DNA of 21,098 nucleotides from UMGS1781 sp964389545 (GTDB lineage Bacteria > Bacillota > Clostridia > TANB77 > CAG-508). The position numbers and the translations under genes were made by a program. Each line of letters opens with the position of its first letter. Position 1 is the first letter of the stretch. Under the pieces are notes generated by a model. The model searched no databases. It was not told the origin of the DNA and saw nothing but the letters and a program-made list of their open reading frames with translations. Below are positions 1 to 7,717 of the stretch, one piece after another. The stretch is from NCBI GenBank assembly GCA_964389545.1, contig CAYMDN010000025.1, forward strand, positions 1 through 21,098, written 5' to 3'.

Positions 1-620
1 TTGAAACAAATGATAAGAGGATTTTAATAGATCCAGGTAATTTAAAATACAAAGAAGAATATTTCGATATTTGGAATAGTGTAGATATTATTTTAATAAC
101 ACATAAACATCCAGATCATTGTAATACAGCAATACTAGAAAAACTAAATAAAGATATAATAATTTATTCTACAGAAGAAGTGGCAGATGCAAATCAAAGT
201 TTAAAAATAAATATCATTAAGGAAAATGATATTATACAATTAGACAATATAAAAATAGAGGTAGTTCACGCAGTACATGGATATCAACCATTATTAAAAG
301 GAGCAAAAGAGATACATGAAAATGTAGGCTATATTATAGATGATGGTAAGACTAGATTATACACAACGAGTGATACTATTTGTTTTAGAAATGACTATAA
401 AGCAGATATATTGTGTGCACCAGTAACTGGACATGGTTTAACAATGTCAGCATTTGAAGCAGCTTTATATGCAAAAGAAGTAGGAGCAGTATTAACAATT
501 CCAATTCATATGGATAATCCTGCATTTCCACCAGACTTGGAGTTTATAAAAGAAATGTTTGAAAAATATGAAGCAGAATATGAAATTATAGAAAATGATG
601 AAAGTATTGAAATAGAATAA
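1..620 (+). CDS. Metallo-beta-lactamase-fold hydrolase, 5' partial
   Basis: The reading frame is open from base 3 to the stop at 618-620, so the gene enters the window from the left and its start is not visible. The visible 205 residues carry an IDPG strand motif (residues 9-12) and the metal-binding signature THKHPDH (33-39), the HxHxDH motif of the metallo-beta-lactamase fold. A later IPIHMDN segment near the C-terminus probably supplies another metal-binding His. The sequence most resembles the Lactamase_B_2/UlaG-like branch of small cytosolic metal-dependent hydrolases; the substrate cannot be told. It is followed 16 bases later by an alpha/beta hydrolase with its own ribosome site, which suggests one operon. 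An apparent internal GTG start at 180 would remove the metal motif and is not the real start. Confidence 0.9.
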   Translation, partial: ETNDKRILIDPGNLKYKEEYFDIWNSVDIILITHKHPDHCNTAILEKLNKDIIIYSTEEVADANQSLKINIIKENDIIQLDNIKIEVVHAVHGYQPLLKGAKEIHENVGYIIDDGKTRLYTTSDTICFRNDYKADILCAPVTGHGLTMSAFEAALYAKEVGAVLTIPIHMDNPAFPPDLEFIKEMFEKYEAEYEIIENDESIEIE

Positions 621-636
621 GAAAGAGGGAAAAGAA

Positions 637-1188
637 ATGGAAAATTATTTTATAATACATGGAAGTTTTGGAAGCCCATTTGGAAATTGGTTTAAATGGT
701 TACACGATTTTATAGAAAATGAAGGAAAACAAGCGTATGTACCGCAATTCCCAACAGGAGTAGAATATCAAAATTACGAAAACTGGAGTAAATTACTAAA
801 ATATTATTTAGATATAAATCTAATAAATGAGAATACAACTATAGTAGCACATAGTATTGCACCAGTATTTGTCAGCAAATTCTTAACAGAGAATAAAGTA
901 AAAGTTAAAAAGCTAATCTTTGTATGTGGATTCAATAATTATTTAGGAATAAATGAAGAGTATGATACAGTAAATAGAACAATGTATTTTGACAATTTGG
1001 AATATATTAAACAATATGCAAATGAAATAATATGCTTTTATTCTGATAATGATCCATATGTAAAATATGATGTAGAAAAAGATTTTGCCAATAAAACTGC
1101 AACAAAACAAATTATAATACCAAATGCAGGACATATCAACGCAGAAACAGGATACAATACATTTGAAGATATTATAAGCTATTTATAG
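637..1188 (+). CDS. RBBP9/YdeN-type alpha/beta hydrolase
   Basis: This 183-residue protein matches the small single-domain serine hydrolases of the RBBP9/YdeN group in size and order of motifs. An N-terminal FIIHG oxyanion strand is followed by WxxWL and a nucleophile elbow VAHSIAP (about residues 70-76). The Asp comes from YSDNDPYV and the His from NAGHIN near the C-terminus. The elbow reads A-H-S-I-A rather than the usual G-x-S-x-G, so Ala replaces both Gly, a tolerated variation in some relatives. The full Ser-Asp-His triad appears present. The ATG at 637 has a GAAAGAGGGA ribosome site. The gene lies between the metallo-hydrolase and the membrane protein with gaps of about 16 bases each. 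Substrate is unknown; esterase activity is a family-level guess. Confidence 0.85.
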   Translation: MENYFIIHGSFGSPFGNWFKWLHDFIENEGKQAYVPQFPTGVEYQNYENWSKLLKYYLDINLINENTTIVAHSIAPVFVSKFLTENKVKVKKLIFVCGFNNYLGINEEYDTVNRTMYFDNLEYIKQYANEIICFYSDNDPYVKYDVEKDFANKTATKQIIIPNAGHINAETGYNTFEDIISYL

Positions 1189-1204
1189 TGAGGTGATTAA
1201 TTTT

Positions 1205-1678
1205 ATGAATATAATAACAAAATACATAATGGTTTTCTTTGTTAGTATGGTTCCTGTAATTGAACTGAGAGGTGCAATTCCAATTGCGGTTGGAATGGGA
1301 CTAGACAAATTAATTTCATTTATAATTTGTATTATTGGCAATATGATTCCAGTTCCTTTTATCTATCTTTTTGCCAGAAAAATTTTAGAATGGGGAAAGG
1401 ATAAGAAAGTTATAGGAAAGATTTTTAGCTTATTATTGCAAAAAGGTGAGAAAGCAGGAGAAAAACTAAAAAGTACAGCCGGTAAAGGATTATATTGGGC
1501 ATTATTTGCATTTGTGGCCATTCCACTTCCAGGAACAGGTGCTTGGACAGGAACATTAGCTGCAAGTATTTTGAATTTAGATTTTAAAAAAGTAGTAATT
1601 GCAACAATGTGTGGTGTTCTAAGTGCAGGCTTAATTATGATGGCAATTTCATTTGGTGTATTTGATATACTTTTATAA
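1205..1678 (+). CDS. Small multidrug export family (COG2426-like) membrane protein
   Basis: A 157-residue polytopic membrane protein. The signature VIELRGAIPIAVG near the N-terminus, followed by a PFIYLFAR helix, a charged cytosolic loop rich in Lys/Gly and a PLPGTGAWTG motif, is characteristic of the family annotated as small multi-drug export protein (COG2426, PF06695). The inverted motif pair (ELRGAIP and PLPGTGAW) suggests a re-entrant architecture. Its transported substrate is not known and the family name is weakly founded. The frame also opens at a GTG at 1193, but that codon lies inside the GAGGTGA ribosome site. The ATG at 1205 has correct spacing and is preferred. It is likely the last gene of the operon starting left of the window. 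Confidence 0.87.
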   Translation: MNIITKYIMVFFVSMVPVIELRGAIPIAVGMGLDKLISFIICIIGNMIPVPFIYLFARKILEWGKDKKVIGKIFSLLLQKGEKAGEKLKSTAGKGLYWALFAFVAIPLPGTGAWTGTLAASILNLDFKKVVIATMCGVLSAGLIMMAISFGVFDILL

Positions 1679-1693
1679 ATTTTTGAAATATAA

Positions 1694-1722
1694 TTGACAA
1701 TAAGTAAATATTATGTTAATAT
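1694..1722 (+). promoter_or_regulatory. Sigma-A type promoter of the 1814 gene
   Basis: TTGACA at 1694-1699 and TAATAT at 1717-1722 are separated by exactly 17 bases. Transcription would start near 1729, leaving a leader of about 85 bases. Confidence 0.75.
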
Positions 1723-1755
1723 GAATAATGGACTCAATTTAGTAATCTCAAACTC

Positions 1756-1773
1756 CATTGGGACTTCCCGATG
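1756..1773 (+). other. Leader hairpin in the 5' untranslated region
   Basis: CATTGGG (1756-1762) pairs with CCCGATG (1767-1773), giving seven pairs including one G-U, closed by an ACTT tetraloop. It lies in the predicted leader between the promoter and the start of the small membrane protein gene. It does not match a riboswitch class I recognise, and it is not followed by a U-tract, so it is not a terminator. Confidence 0.45.
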
Positions 1774-1813
1774 ATTATCACATAGAAGTTTAGAGCAGAA
1801 GAGAGGTGAGATG

Positions 1814-2122
1814 ATGAACCAAGTAAGAATTCTTATGGTTATGGTGTTAACGTGGTTGGAGCTGTTTACTGCAATTCAGTACGTTTTGGCAAGCAACACA
1901 ATCAAAAAGAATGTGGATAAAAAAAAGGTAGCTAAAGCAAAAGCAATCAAAAATATGAGCTACTGGAAATTTGCCATCGTAATGGTCCTCAAAGTGGTCA
2001 CAGAGGAGCAACTCAATGTTGCACAATCTATGCCTGCATTGTGGTTTGTGGACATGATTCTGATGAATGTTGCTGTTGTAACGCTGATTGTGCGGTATTG
2101 TTGCGGACAGAAACGTAATTAA
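1814..2122 (+). CDS. Small cationic membrane protein, unknown function
   Basis: I do not recognise this 102-residue protein. Two or three hydrophobic segments are visible: about residues 5-27, 50-62 and 76-94. A strongly basic stretch lies between the first two (KKNVDKKKVAKAKAIKN). A Cys-Cys pair and a basic tail (GQKRN) end it. ATG codons at 1811 and 1814 are both possible; the second is better spaced from the AGGTGA ribosome site. The gene has its own promoter, leader hairpin and terminator and so forms a single-gene unit. By hand count the 300 bases from 1801 are about 40% G+C, clearly above the 15-25% sampled elsewhere, and codons such as CTG, GTG, CTC and AAC are commoner, which suggests foreign origin. 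A phage- or element-derived small membrane protein is possible, but nothing in the sequence proves that. Confidence 0.6.
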   Translation: MNQVRILMVMVLTWLELFTAIQYVLASNTIKKNVDKKKVAKAKAIKNMSYWKFAIVMVLKVVTEEQLNVAQSMPALWFVDMILMNVAVVTLIVRYCCGQKRN

Positions 2123-2149
2123 CAGTGAAATCACGAAAAAACACCAAAA

Positions 2150-2203
2150 GGTGCCGAGTATATTTTGTGCGAAAACGCGGGAAATATATTCGGTATCTTT
2201 TTT
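2150..2203 (+). terminator. Strong intrinsic terminator after the small membrane protein gene
   Basis: The arm at 2150-2165 pairs along all 16 positions with 2182-2197, using G-U pairs, followed by six T at 2198-2203. The loop contains its own small GCG/CGC stem. This is unusually long for this genome. Confidence 0.85.
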
Positions 2204-2247
2204 ATGCGAAGAATTATAGATAGTTTTAAATAAATTTAAAATATATA

Positions 2248-2276
2248 TTGAAAGAAAAAATTAATACTGATATAAT
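2248..2276 (+). promoter_or_regulatory. Promoter of the 2339 gene with nearby inverted repeat
   Basis: TTGAAA at 2248-2253 and TATAAT at 2271-2276 are 17 bases apart. Just downstream, near the expected start of transcription, CAAAG (2287-2291) and CTTTG (2299-2303) form a short inverted repeat that could be an operator or a small 5' hairpin. Confidence 0.75.
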
Positions 2277-2338
2277 ATAGCTAATACAAAGGTAAAAACT
2301 TTGGTGCATTTTTATAATGTGATGAAAAGAGGGAGAAT

Positions 2339-2911
2339 ATGAACAAGAGAAAAATTTTAGTTTTAGTAATTATATTACTTGCAATACTTGTTAGCAGTAC
2401 AGGAACTATAATATATACTACTAATAAGAAGGGAACTGATGTAGCAGAAGTAACAGGAGAAAGAAAAGTATTAGTTGAATTTTCATATAGTAATGCTGCG
2501 TGGGGCTTTGCTTATAATGGAGTAGTAATTTGCGAAAATGGAGAGGTATATGATTTTTCATTCGAACAACCATCTAATGTAGAATATACAGATTTAAATG
2601 CTATAAGTGAAGACATATTAAACCATAAAACAGTACAAAGAAAAAGTATTGAACCAAACGATTTAAAGAAGATAAAAGAGCTGTTAAATACAATAGAGGA
2701 TGATTGCACATCAAATTTTGTTGCAATGGATGCAGGGCAAAACACAATAAAATTATATAATTATAATGATAATAAAACAATAACATTAAAATCAAGAGGA
2801 GATGTAGAAATAAATAATAATAGTAACAATGCAGAAGAGTTACTAAACTTATTGGCAAAGTATAATGTTAAAACAAATGAACTATTTGCAAATGCTAGAG
2901 CTGAGACATAG
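2339..2911 (+). CDS. Membrane-anchored extracytoplasmic protein, unknown function
   Basis: A 190-residue protein with a short basic N-terminus (MNKRK), one hydrophobic segment at about residues 6-28 and a hydrophilic remainder, so it is probably anchored by an uncleaved signal and exposed outside. There is no lipobox Cys. The exposed part contains FSYSNAAWGFAYNG and NGEVYDFSF strands, then a predicted helix around residues 100-118, then LYNYNDNKTITL strands, an alpha/beta pattern I cannot assign to a family. The ATG at 2339 is preceded by an AGAGGGAG ribosome site. The next gene begins 54 bases later with no terminator between, so the two are probably co-transcribed. Confidence 0.7.
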   Translation: MNKRKILVLVIILLAILVSSTGTIIYTTNKKGTDVAEVTGERKVLVEFSYSNAAWGFAYNGVVICENGEVYDFSFEQPSNVEYTDLNAISEDILNHKTVQRKSIEPNDLKKIKELLNTIEDDCTSNFVAMDAGQNTIKLYNYNDNKTITLKSRGDVEINNNSNNAEELLNLLAKYNVKTNELFANARAET

Positions 2912-2965
2912 CAGGCATAAAGCAGAATTAGGAAACGAACTAAAGAACAGACATAGGAGGAAATA

Positions 2966-3514
2966 ATGGAACTAACTCCAACATATATTACATCGCAGGC
3001 TTTTGCAGTAATTATGTATATATTATTAGCGTTTACATATTACTTAAAAGATAGAAAGAAAATTTTAGTGTTTAATTTTTTATCAATACTGGCAAATAGC
3101 GTAGAATTTATTTTATTAGGTGCGTATTCTGGACTTGCGATGAATGGTGTGGCTATATTAAGAGATATTATATTTATTGCAGATAAAAATAACGATAAAA
3201 CTACAGTAAAGGATATAGGAATTCTATTGTTGCTAGTAGCAATTTCAATACTACTAAGTATAATTACTTTTGATGGAATATTTAGTTTATTTGCAATGGG
3301 GGCAACTATGATATTTACATATTCTGTTTGGCAAAAAAATACAAAAGTATACAAACTTTTGGGACCTTTTGTTAGTCTGTGCTGGATAGTATATAAAATT
3401 CATATTAAATCTTTAATTGGAATTATCTTGGAGAGTGTACTATTAATATGCACGATAATAGGATATAGATTAGAAGTAAAAAAAGAAAGAAATAAAAACA
3501 ACCAGTTTACTTGA
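2966..3514 (+). CDS. YgjV-family integral membrane protein
   Basis: A 182-residue protein made almost entirely of hydrophobic helices (about six), with a basic C-terminal tail rich in Lys and Asn. The pattern of an N-terminal helix, short RKK loop, helix ending in FILLGAYSG, then an N-G-V-A-I-L-R-D segment, resembles the bacterial inner membrane protein family Imp-YgjV (PF10688), whose function is unknown. An AGGAGG ribosome site precedes the ATG. The last codons form part of a terminator stem, so the gene ends its transcription unit. Confidence 0.72.
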   Translation: MELTPTYITSQAFAVIMYILLAFTYYLKDRKKILVFNFLSILANSVEFILLGAYSGLAMNGVAILRDIIFIADKNNDKTTVKDIGILLLLVAISILLSIITFDGIFSLFAMGATMIFTYSVWQKNTKVYKLLGPFVSLCWIVYKIHIKSLIGIILESVLLICTIIGYRLEVKKERNKNNQFT

Positions 3515-3536
3515 AATAAGTAAATTGGTTGTTTTT
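3494..3536 (+). terminator. Intrinsic terminator overlapping the YgjV-like stop codon
   Basis: The arm 3494-3512 pairs with 3518-3536 over 19 positions with one G-U and a five-base loop. The distal part of the stem is A/T pairs merging with a T-tract. The TGA stop sits at 3512-3514 in the loop edge. Confidence 0.88.
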
Positions 3537-3574
3537 ATATAAAGTCATTACAAGCTCCTACAATTACAGTTAAG

Positions 3575-3603
3575 TTGAGTTTTAAAAATTCATATGCTAT
3601 AAT
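3575..3603 (+). promoter_or_regulatory. Promoter of the phosphatase-superfamily gene
   Basis: TTGAGT at 3575-3580 and TATAAT at 3598-3603 are 17 bases apart, just upstream of the AAGGAG ribosome site of the gene at 3637. Confidence 0.7.
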
Positions 3604-3636
3604 CAGATAATCTAAAAAGAAAAAGGAGATTGCTGA

Positions 3637-4800
3637 ATGGATAAAGGAATTATTATGCCAGATTATAATCACAGTATTTTAAATTTAATTACATCTATAT
3701 TAAAAGAGTATAATGTTGAAACTAAATATAAAGGTTTAGAAGTTATCGATTTATTCCTCAAAGACAAATATAAAAATATCGTTCTAATTGTACTAGATGG
3801 AATGGGAGAAGCAATATTAAAGAAAACATCTCCGAATGGATTATTTATTAATAACCAAAAAGATATAATAACATCGGTATATCCAACTACTACTGCTGCC
3901 GCAATGACAACATATTATTCTGGAAAACCACCAATTGAAACTGGCTGGATTGCAGCATGTTTGTTTTTTAAGGAATATGGAAGGAATATTAAACCGTTAC
4001 AAGAACAAGATGCATATACACATGAGAAAATAAATCAGGATAGTATAAAAATATCAAACATAATAGGCTATAAGACAATATATGAACAAATGGAAGAAAG
4101 CTCGAAAAACGTAAAAACATATGAAATCAGACCAAGTAATTGTGCACCCAAATTTAAAAGGACAATTGAAGCGGATAATATAAAAGAAATGTGTAAACAG
4201 GTATATAAACTCTGTAATGATGATGAAAAAAAGTTTATATTGTCATATAGTTCTAATCCAGATACAATAATTCATGATACAGGATGCTATTCTAAAGAAA
4301 CAAAAGACTTCATTTTAAATGCAGAAAAAGAAATAGATGCATTACTTAAGAAATTACAAGGAACAAATACATTGTTAATTATATCTGCGGATCATGGACA
4401 CCAAGACATAAAAGGAGATATAGACGTTTTAAATATTAAAGAATTACAAGATTGCTTATTAATGCCTGCAATGTTTGAACCACGAAATACAACATTTTTT
4501 GTTAAACCTGATAAAAAGGATAAGTTTGAAGAATTATTTAAGGAAATTTTTAAAGACAAATACATTTTATATAAAAAAGAAGAATTGTTAAAAAAAGGAT
4601 TACTTGGTGATGGTAAAAAGCATAGCAAAATAGATGATTTCCTTGGAAATTACGTTGCAATAGCGATATCTGATTCACAAATACTATTGGGAACACATAT
4701 ATCAAGAGCTTTAGGAATAACCGATGAAAAAAGAGCAACACACGGAGGTCTTACAGCTAATGAAATGGAAGTTCCATTAATTATTTTTAATGTAAAGTAA
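3637..4800 (+). CDS. Alkaline phosphatase superfamily / nucleotide pyrophosphatase-like hydrolase
   Basis: A 387-residue protein without signal peptide, so probably cytosolic. The order of motifs is that of type I phosphodiesterase/nucleotide pyrophosphatase (PF01663) proteins. VLDGMG (residues 52-57) gives the first metal Asp. YPTTTAAAM (82-90) carries the nucleophile Thr, probably T86 by comparison with the TKT motif of NPP enzymes. SADHGHQD near residue 250 and THGGLTANEMEVPLI near the C-terminus supply further metal-binding Asp/His. All key positions look intact, so a metal-dependent phosphoesterase or phosphodiesterase is likely; the substrate is not evident. It has its own promoter, and the next gene has another, so it may be a single-gene unit. 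Confidence 0.85.
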   Translation: MDKGIIMPDYNHSILNLITSILKEYNVETKYKGLEVIDLFLKDKYKNIVLIVLDGMGEAILKKTSPNGLFINNQKDIITSVYPTTTAAAMTTYYSGKPPIETGWIAACLFFKEYGRNIKPLQEQDAYTHEKINQDSIKISNIIGYKTIYEQMEESSKNVKTYEIRPSNCAPKFKRTIEADNIKEMCKQVYKLCNDDEKKFILSYSSNPDTIIHDTGCYSKETKDFILNAEKEIDALLKKLQGTNTLLIISADHGHQDIKGDIDVLNIKELQDCLLMPAMFEPRNTTFFVKPDKKDKFEELFKEIFKDKYILYKKEELLKKGLLGDGKKHSKIDDFLGNYVAIAISDSQILLGTHISRALGITDEKRATHGGLTANEMEVPLIIFNVK

Positions 4801-4804
4801 ACTA

Positions 4805-4833
4805 TTGAAATAAAAATCGAAAAATAATATAAT
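4805..4833 (+). promoter_or_regulatory. Promoter of the sortase-like gene
   Basis: TTGAAA at 4805-4810 and TATAAT at 4828-4833 are 17 bases apart, 37 bases before the start codon at 4871. Confidence 0.7.
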
Positions 4834-4870
4834 AAATACTTATTAAATAAAAACATAAGATGGAGGAAAT

Positions 4871-5638
4871 ATGAGAAGACCAAAAGGAATACATACAAAT
4901 TGCAAAAAAATAACTAAGAAAGATATACTAAAAGCAACAGGAATAATAGTAATTATTATACTAGCATTATATGTAGCATATAAACTAGCAATTTTAAATA
5001 GAAGTAGTAAAATATTGAAAGAACTGGAAAATGAAGTATATTCGAGGTGTGTTAGAATCCGAACTAATGCAAAAGATAATGAACCAACAAGAGAAGTTGA
5101 TTTCGAAGCAATTTGTGGCATAAATCCAGATGTAGTAGGATGGATTCATATAGCAAATACAAATATTAATTATCCTATAATGCAATCAAAAGATAATAAA
5201 TATTATAAAAATAAAGATTTATATAAGAAGAAAAGTTCATATGGAAGCATATTTTTAGATTGTGATACAAATTCAGATTTTTCAGACAATAATGTAGTTA
5301 TATATGGAAGAAAATTAAAAAATGATAAATTATTTTCAGATCTAAGAAAAATACAAGATGGAACAGCAGGAGAAAACGTAATAATAGAAATATATTTAAA
5401 AGATGCTTATTATAAATATCAGGTAAGAAGTGCATATACTGCAGAACTTACGTCTAATATGATAAGAAGGAATATAAGTGATGTAGATAAAGAAAACTAT
5501 TTAAACAATGAAATATCAAAAAGTAATGTGAAATTTAGCAATCCGGAAAATACATCAATAGATAATATGCTAACATTAATAACATTCAATGAAAAAAATA
5601 GAATAGTGGTAAAGGCAACTAGAATTATTCCAACGTAA
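4871..5638 (+). CDS. Sortase-B-like pseudoenzyme lacking catalytic His and Cys
   Basis: A 255-residue protein with a basic N-terminus, one membrane segment (about residues 21-42) and an extracellular sortase domain. The class B pattern is clear: DFEAICGINPDVVGW (77-91), NINYPIMQSKDNKYY (98-112), YGSIFLD (124-130), VVIYG (142-146) and LTLITF (234-239), with a following Arg. In active sortases the segment after IYG begins with the catalytic His; here residue 147 is Arg (AGA at 5309-5311). The LxTC Cys is Phe 239 (TTC at 5585-5587). The supporting Arg (R244) remains. The frame is intact and the fold motifs are conserved, so this looks like a maintained non-catalytic sortase homologue rather than a decaying gene. 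A binding or scaffold role at the cell surface is an inference. GGAGG precedes the ATG. Confidence 0.85.
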   Translation: MRRPKGIHTNCKKITKKDILKATGIIVIIILALYVAYKLAILNRSSKILKELENEVYSRCVRIRTNAKDNEPTREVDFEAICGINPDVVGWIHIANTNINYPIMQSKDNKYYKNKDLYKKKSSYGSIFLDCDTNSDFSDNNVVIYGRKLKNDKLFSDLRKIQDGTAGENVIIEIYLKDAYYKYQVRSAYTAELTSNMIRRNISDVDKENYLNNEISKSNVKFSNPENTSIDNMLTLITFNEKNRIVVKATRIIPT

Positions 5639-5694
5639 AATACAAGAAAAACTTCAGCTACAATAGATAAATTAATAAAAAGGAGTGATATAAT

Positions 5695-6837
5695 TTGAAA
5701 AAAATTGCAATATTTGGATCAACAGGATCAATTGGTGAAAGTACATTAAATGTTATTAGGGAAAATAAGGAATTATTTAAAGTCGTAACATTAGTTGCAG
5801 GAAAAAATATAGAGAAATTAATAAAGCAAATCGATGAATTTAATCCCAATAATGTTTATATTACAAGCAGTGAAAATGCAGATAAATTAAAGAGCTTATA
5901 CAAAAATATAAATATCTTTTATGGTGAAGAAGGAATGGAAGAAATTTCACAATTAACGGATTTTGACATTTCGATTTCAGCATTGGTAGGCATAGCTGGA
6001 TTAAAACCAACATATAATATGATAAGAAATGGAAAAACAGTTGCTCTTGCAAATAAAGAGGTTCTTGTTGCCGGTGGAGAACTAATAATGAAAACTGCTA
6101 AAGAATATGGAGCAACTTTGCTAACAGTTGATAGTGAACATAGTGCAATAATGCAGTGCTTAAATGGAGAAAGAGAAAATGGTAATGAAATTGATAAAAT
6201 TCTTCTAACTGCTTCAGGGGGACCATTTTTTGATAAGGAAATTACAGATAAGATTACTGTAGAAGATGCATTAAATCATCCAACATGGAATATGGGACCT
6301 AAAATTACGATAGATTCTTCTACAATGATGAACAAAGGCTTTGAAATAATAGAAGCGAAATGGCTATTTGATGTAAATCCTAATCAAATTGAAGTAGTAG
6401 TACATAGAAAGAGTTTAGTGCATTCAATGGTTCAGTTTAAAGATGGAACAATTATGGCAAATATAGGGCCAAAATCAATGCAAATTCCAATAGCATATGC
6501 ATTAAATTATCCTAAAAGATTACCAAACAATATTGAAAAATTAGACTTATTTGAAATTTGTGATTTAAAGTTTGAAAAACCAGATTTAAATAAATTCAAA
6601 TGCTTAAAACTTGCATATGATGCAATAGAAAAAGGACACTCATATCAGGTTGTACTTAATGCTGCAAATGAAGTACTAGTTGATTTATTCCTAAATAGAA
6701 AAATAAAGTATACAGATATTCCAAATAAGTTAGAAAAAATAATGGAATTATTTGGAAAACAAGAATTAAATACAATTGATGATATATTAAGATTTGATAA
6801 AATCATTAGACAGAAAACTACAGAAATGTTTAAATAA
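5695..6837 (+). CDS. dxr: 1-deoxy-D-xylulose-5-phosphate reductoisomerase
   Basis: DXP reductoisomerase converts DXP to 2-C-methyl-D-erythritol 4-phosphate with NADPH, the first committed step of the cytosolic MEP pathway. At 380 residues it is normal length. The NADPH-binding loop GSTGSIGEST is at residues 8-17. LANKEVLVAGG, VDSEHSA (metal-binding Asp and Glu), ASGGPFFD and HPTWNMGPKITIDSST followed by MMNKGFEIIEA make up the conserved catalytic core. The start is TTG at 5695, placed by a GGAGTGA site seven bases upstream and by the family's N-terminus. No terminator separates it from the sortase-like gene 56 bases upstream. The other MEP genes ispF, ispE and ispD lie 3.8 kb downstream. Confidence 0.97.
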   Translation: MKKIAIFGSTGSIGESTLNVIRENKELFKVVTLVAGKNIEKLIKQIDEFNPNNVYITSSENADKLKSLYKNINIFYGEEGMEEISQLTDFDISISALVGIAGLKPTYNMIRNGKTVALANKEVLVAGGELIMKTAKEYGATLLTVDSEHSAIMQCLNGERENGNEIDKILLTASGGPFFDKEITDKITVEDALNHPTWNMGPKITIDSSTMMNKGFEIIEAKWLFDVNPNQIEVVVHRKSLVHSMVQFKDGTIMANIGPKSMQIPIAYALNYPKRLPNNIEKLDLFEICDLKFEKPDLNKFKCLKLAYDAIEKGHSYQVVLNAANEVLVDLFLNRKIKYTDIPNKLEKIMELFGKQELNTIDDILRFDKIIRQKTTEMFK

Positions 6838-6897
6838 AGTAACTTTTAAGAAAATGATTCTAACATTAAATTTAATGATAAAATTTGTTGAAAAAGT

Positions 6898-6926
6898 TTG
6901 ACAAAATAAAAAAATTGTAATATAGT
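6898..6926 (+). promoter_or_regulatory. Promoter of the paralogue array
   Basis: TTGACA at 6898-6903 and TATAGT at 6921-6926 are 17 bases apart, about 105 bases before the GTG at 7032. The roughly 100-base A-rich leader shows no clear hairpin. Confidence 0.7.
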
Positions 6927-7031
6927 AGAGAATATTAAAAATGAGGTACGGATTACATTATTGTTTTACAAAAGTAAAAAGAAATGTAGTATGTTACTAT
7001 CAAAAAAATAAAAAAAGAAAGGGTGATAATT

Positions 7032-7589
7032 GTGGAAGAAAAAACAGGATTAAAAAAATATCTTCCAATTATAATTGGCGTAGTTGTAGCAGTTGTAGTT
7101 ATTATACTTTTAGTATCATTATTAGGAGGAGGAAAGGCAAAAGCAGTTTCTCAATACTTTAGTGCATATAATAAACAAAATGCTGACAAAGCGACAGAAG
7201 CATGGGATTTCACAGGATATCTTGCATGGAACAAATTAAAAGATAGAGATATCGAAGACTTTGGTGATGATGACTATGATGATTTTATAGAAAACTATGA
7301 AAAAGTAAAAAGTGATACAGCAAAAGATCAAAAAAAGGATGCAAAAAAGTCTTTAGAAGAACATTTTGAAGATTTAGAAGACGATTATGATAAATATAAA
7401 GTAAAAGCTGGAAAAGTAGTTGAAACAAAGAAATTAGGAAAAGATTTAGTTGCTATAAGAGTTAAAGTATCAGAAAAAATAACAAAAAAAGATGCAGAGT
7501 GGGCAGCTAAAAGTGAAAGTACATATATTGCAACATATGTAATATATAAAAATAAAATAATTTCAGGTATGTCACAACCAATATATTAA
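7032..7589 (+). CDS. Membrane-anchored paralogue A of a four-gene tandem family
   Basis: A 185-residue protein: a short charged cytosolic N-terminus ending KKYLP, one membrane segment (about residues 12-34) and a Lys/Asp/Glu-rich external domain. The domain begins with a helix YFSAYNKQNADKATEAW, then DFTGYLAW, an acidic helical stretch, and closes with strands including ATYVIYKNKII. Helix followed by curved sheet recalls NTF2/SnoaL-like or DUF4878-type domains, but this is only a resemblance. The frame opens at a GTG at 7023, yet that lies in the GGGTGA ribosome site. The GTG at 7032 has the five-base spacing seen in its relatives. It is the first of four homologues (7032, 7718, 8419, 9036) sharing the G-x-x-A-W motif, and it has its own promoter and terminator. 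Confidence 0.78.
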   Translation: MEEKTGLKKYLPIIIGVVVAVVVIILLVSLLGGGKAKAVSQYFSAYNKQNADKATEAWDFTGYLAWNKLKDRDIEDFGDDDYDDFIENYEKVKSDTAKDQKKDAKKSLEEHFEDLEDDYDKYKVKAGKVVETKKLGKDLVAIRVKVSEKITKKDAEWAAKSESTYIATYVIYKNKIISGMSQPIY

Positions 7590-7599
7590 AATAAAAATG

Positions 7600-7628
7600 G
7601 CACCTCAATTTAGAGGTGCTTTTTTTTA
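7600..7628 (+). terminator. Intrinsic terminator after paralogue A
   Basis: GCACCTC (7600-7606) pairs with GAGGTGC (7613-7619) around a six-base loop, followed by eight T. Confidence 0.92.
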
Positions 7629-7717
7629 TAATAATTTGTAATTTTGTAGTAGAAAAACTTGTAAATTTTATTAATTTGATATATTATAATAAAAAATGAA
7701 ATAAAGGAGTGATTTTA

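Noticed and set aside
1694..2203. Non-coding RNA only (riboswitch or small RNA) explanation for the GC-rich unit
   Set aside because: The 102-codon frame has a ribosome site, membrane segments and ends just before the terminator, so a coding gene is the better call, though the leader may be regulatory.
6941..7162. Plus-strand 73-codon frame before paralogue A
   Set aside because: It overlaps paralogue A out of frame, has no good ribosome site and codes for an implausible Lys/Asn/Ser/Cys mix.
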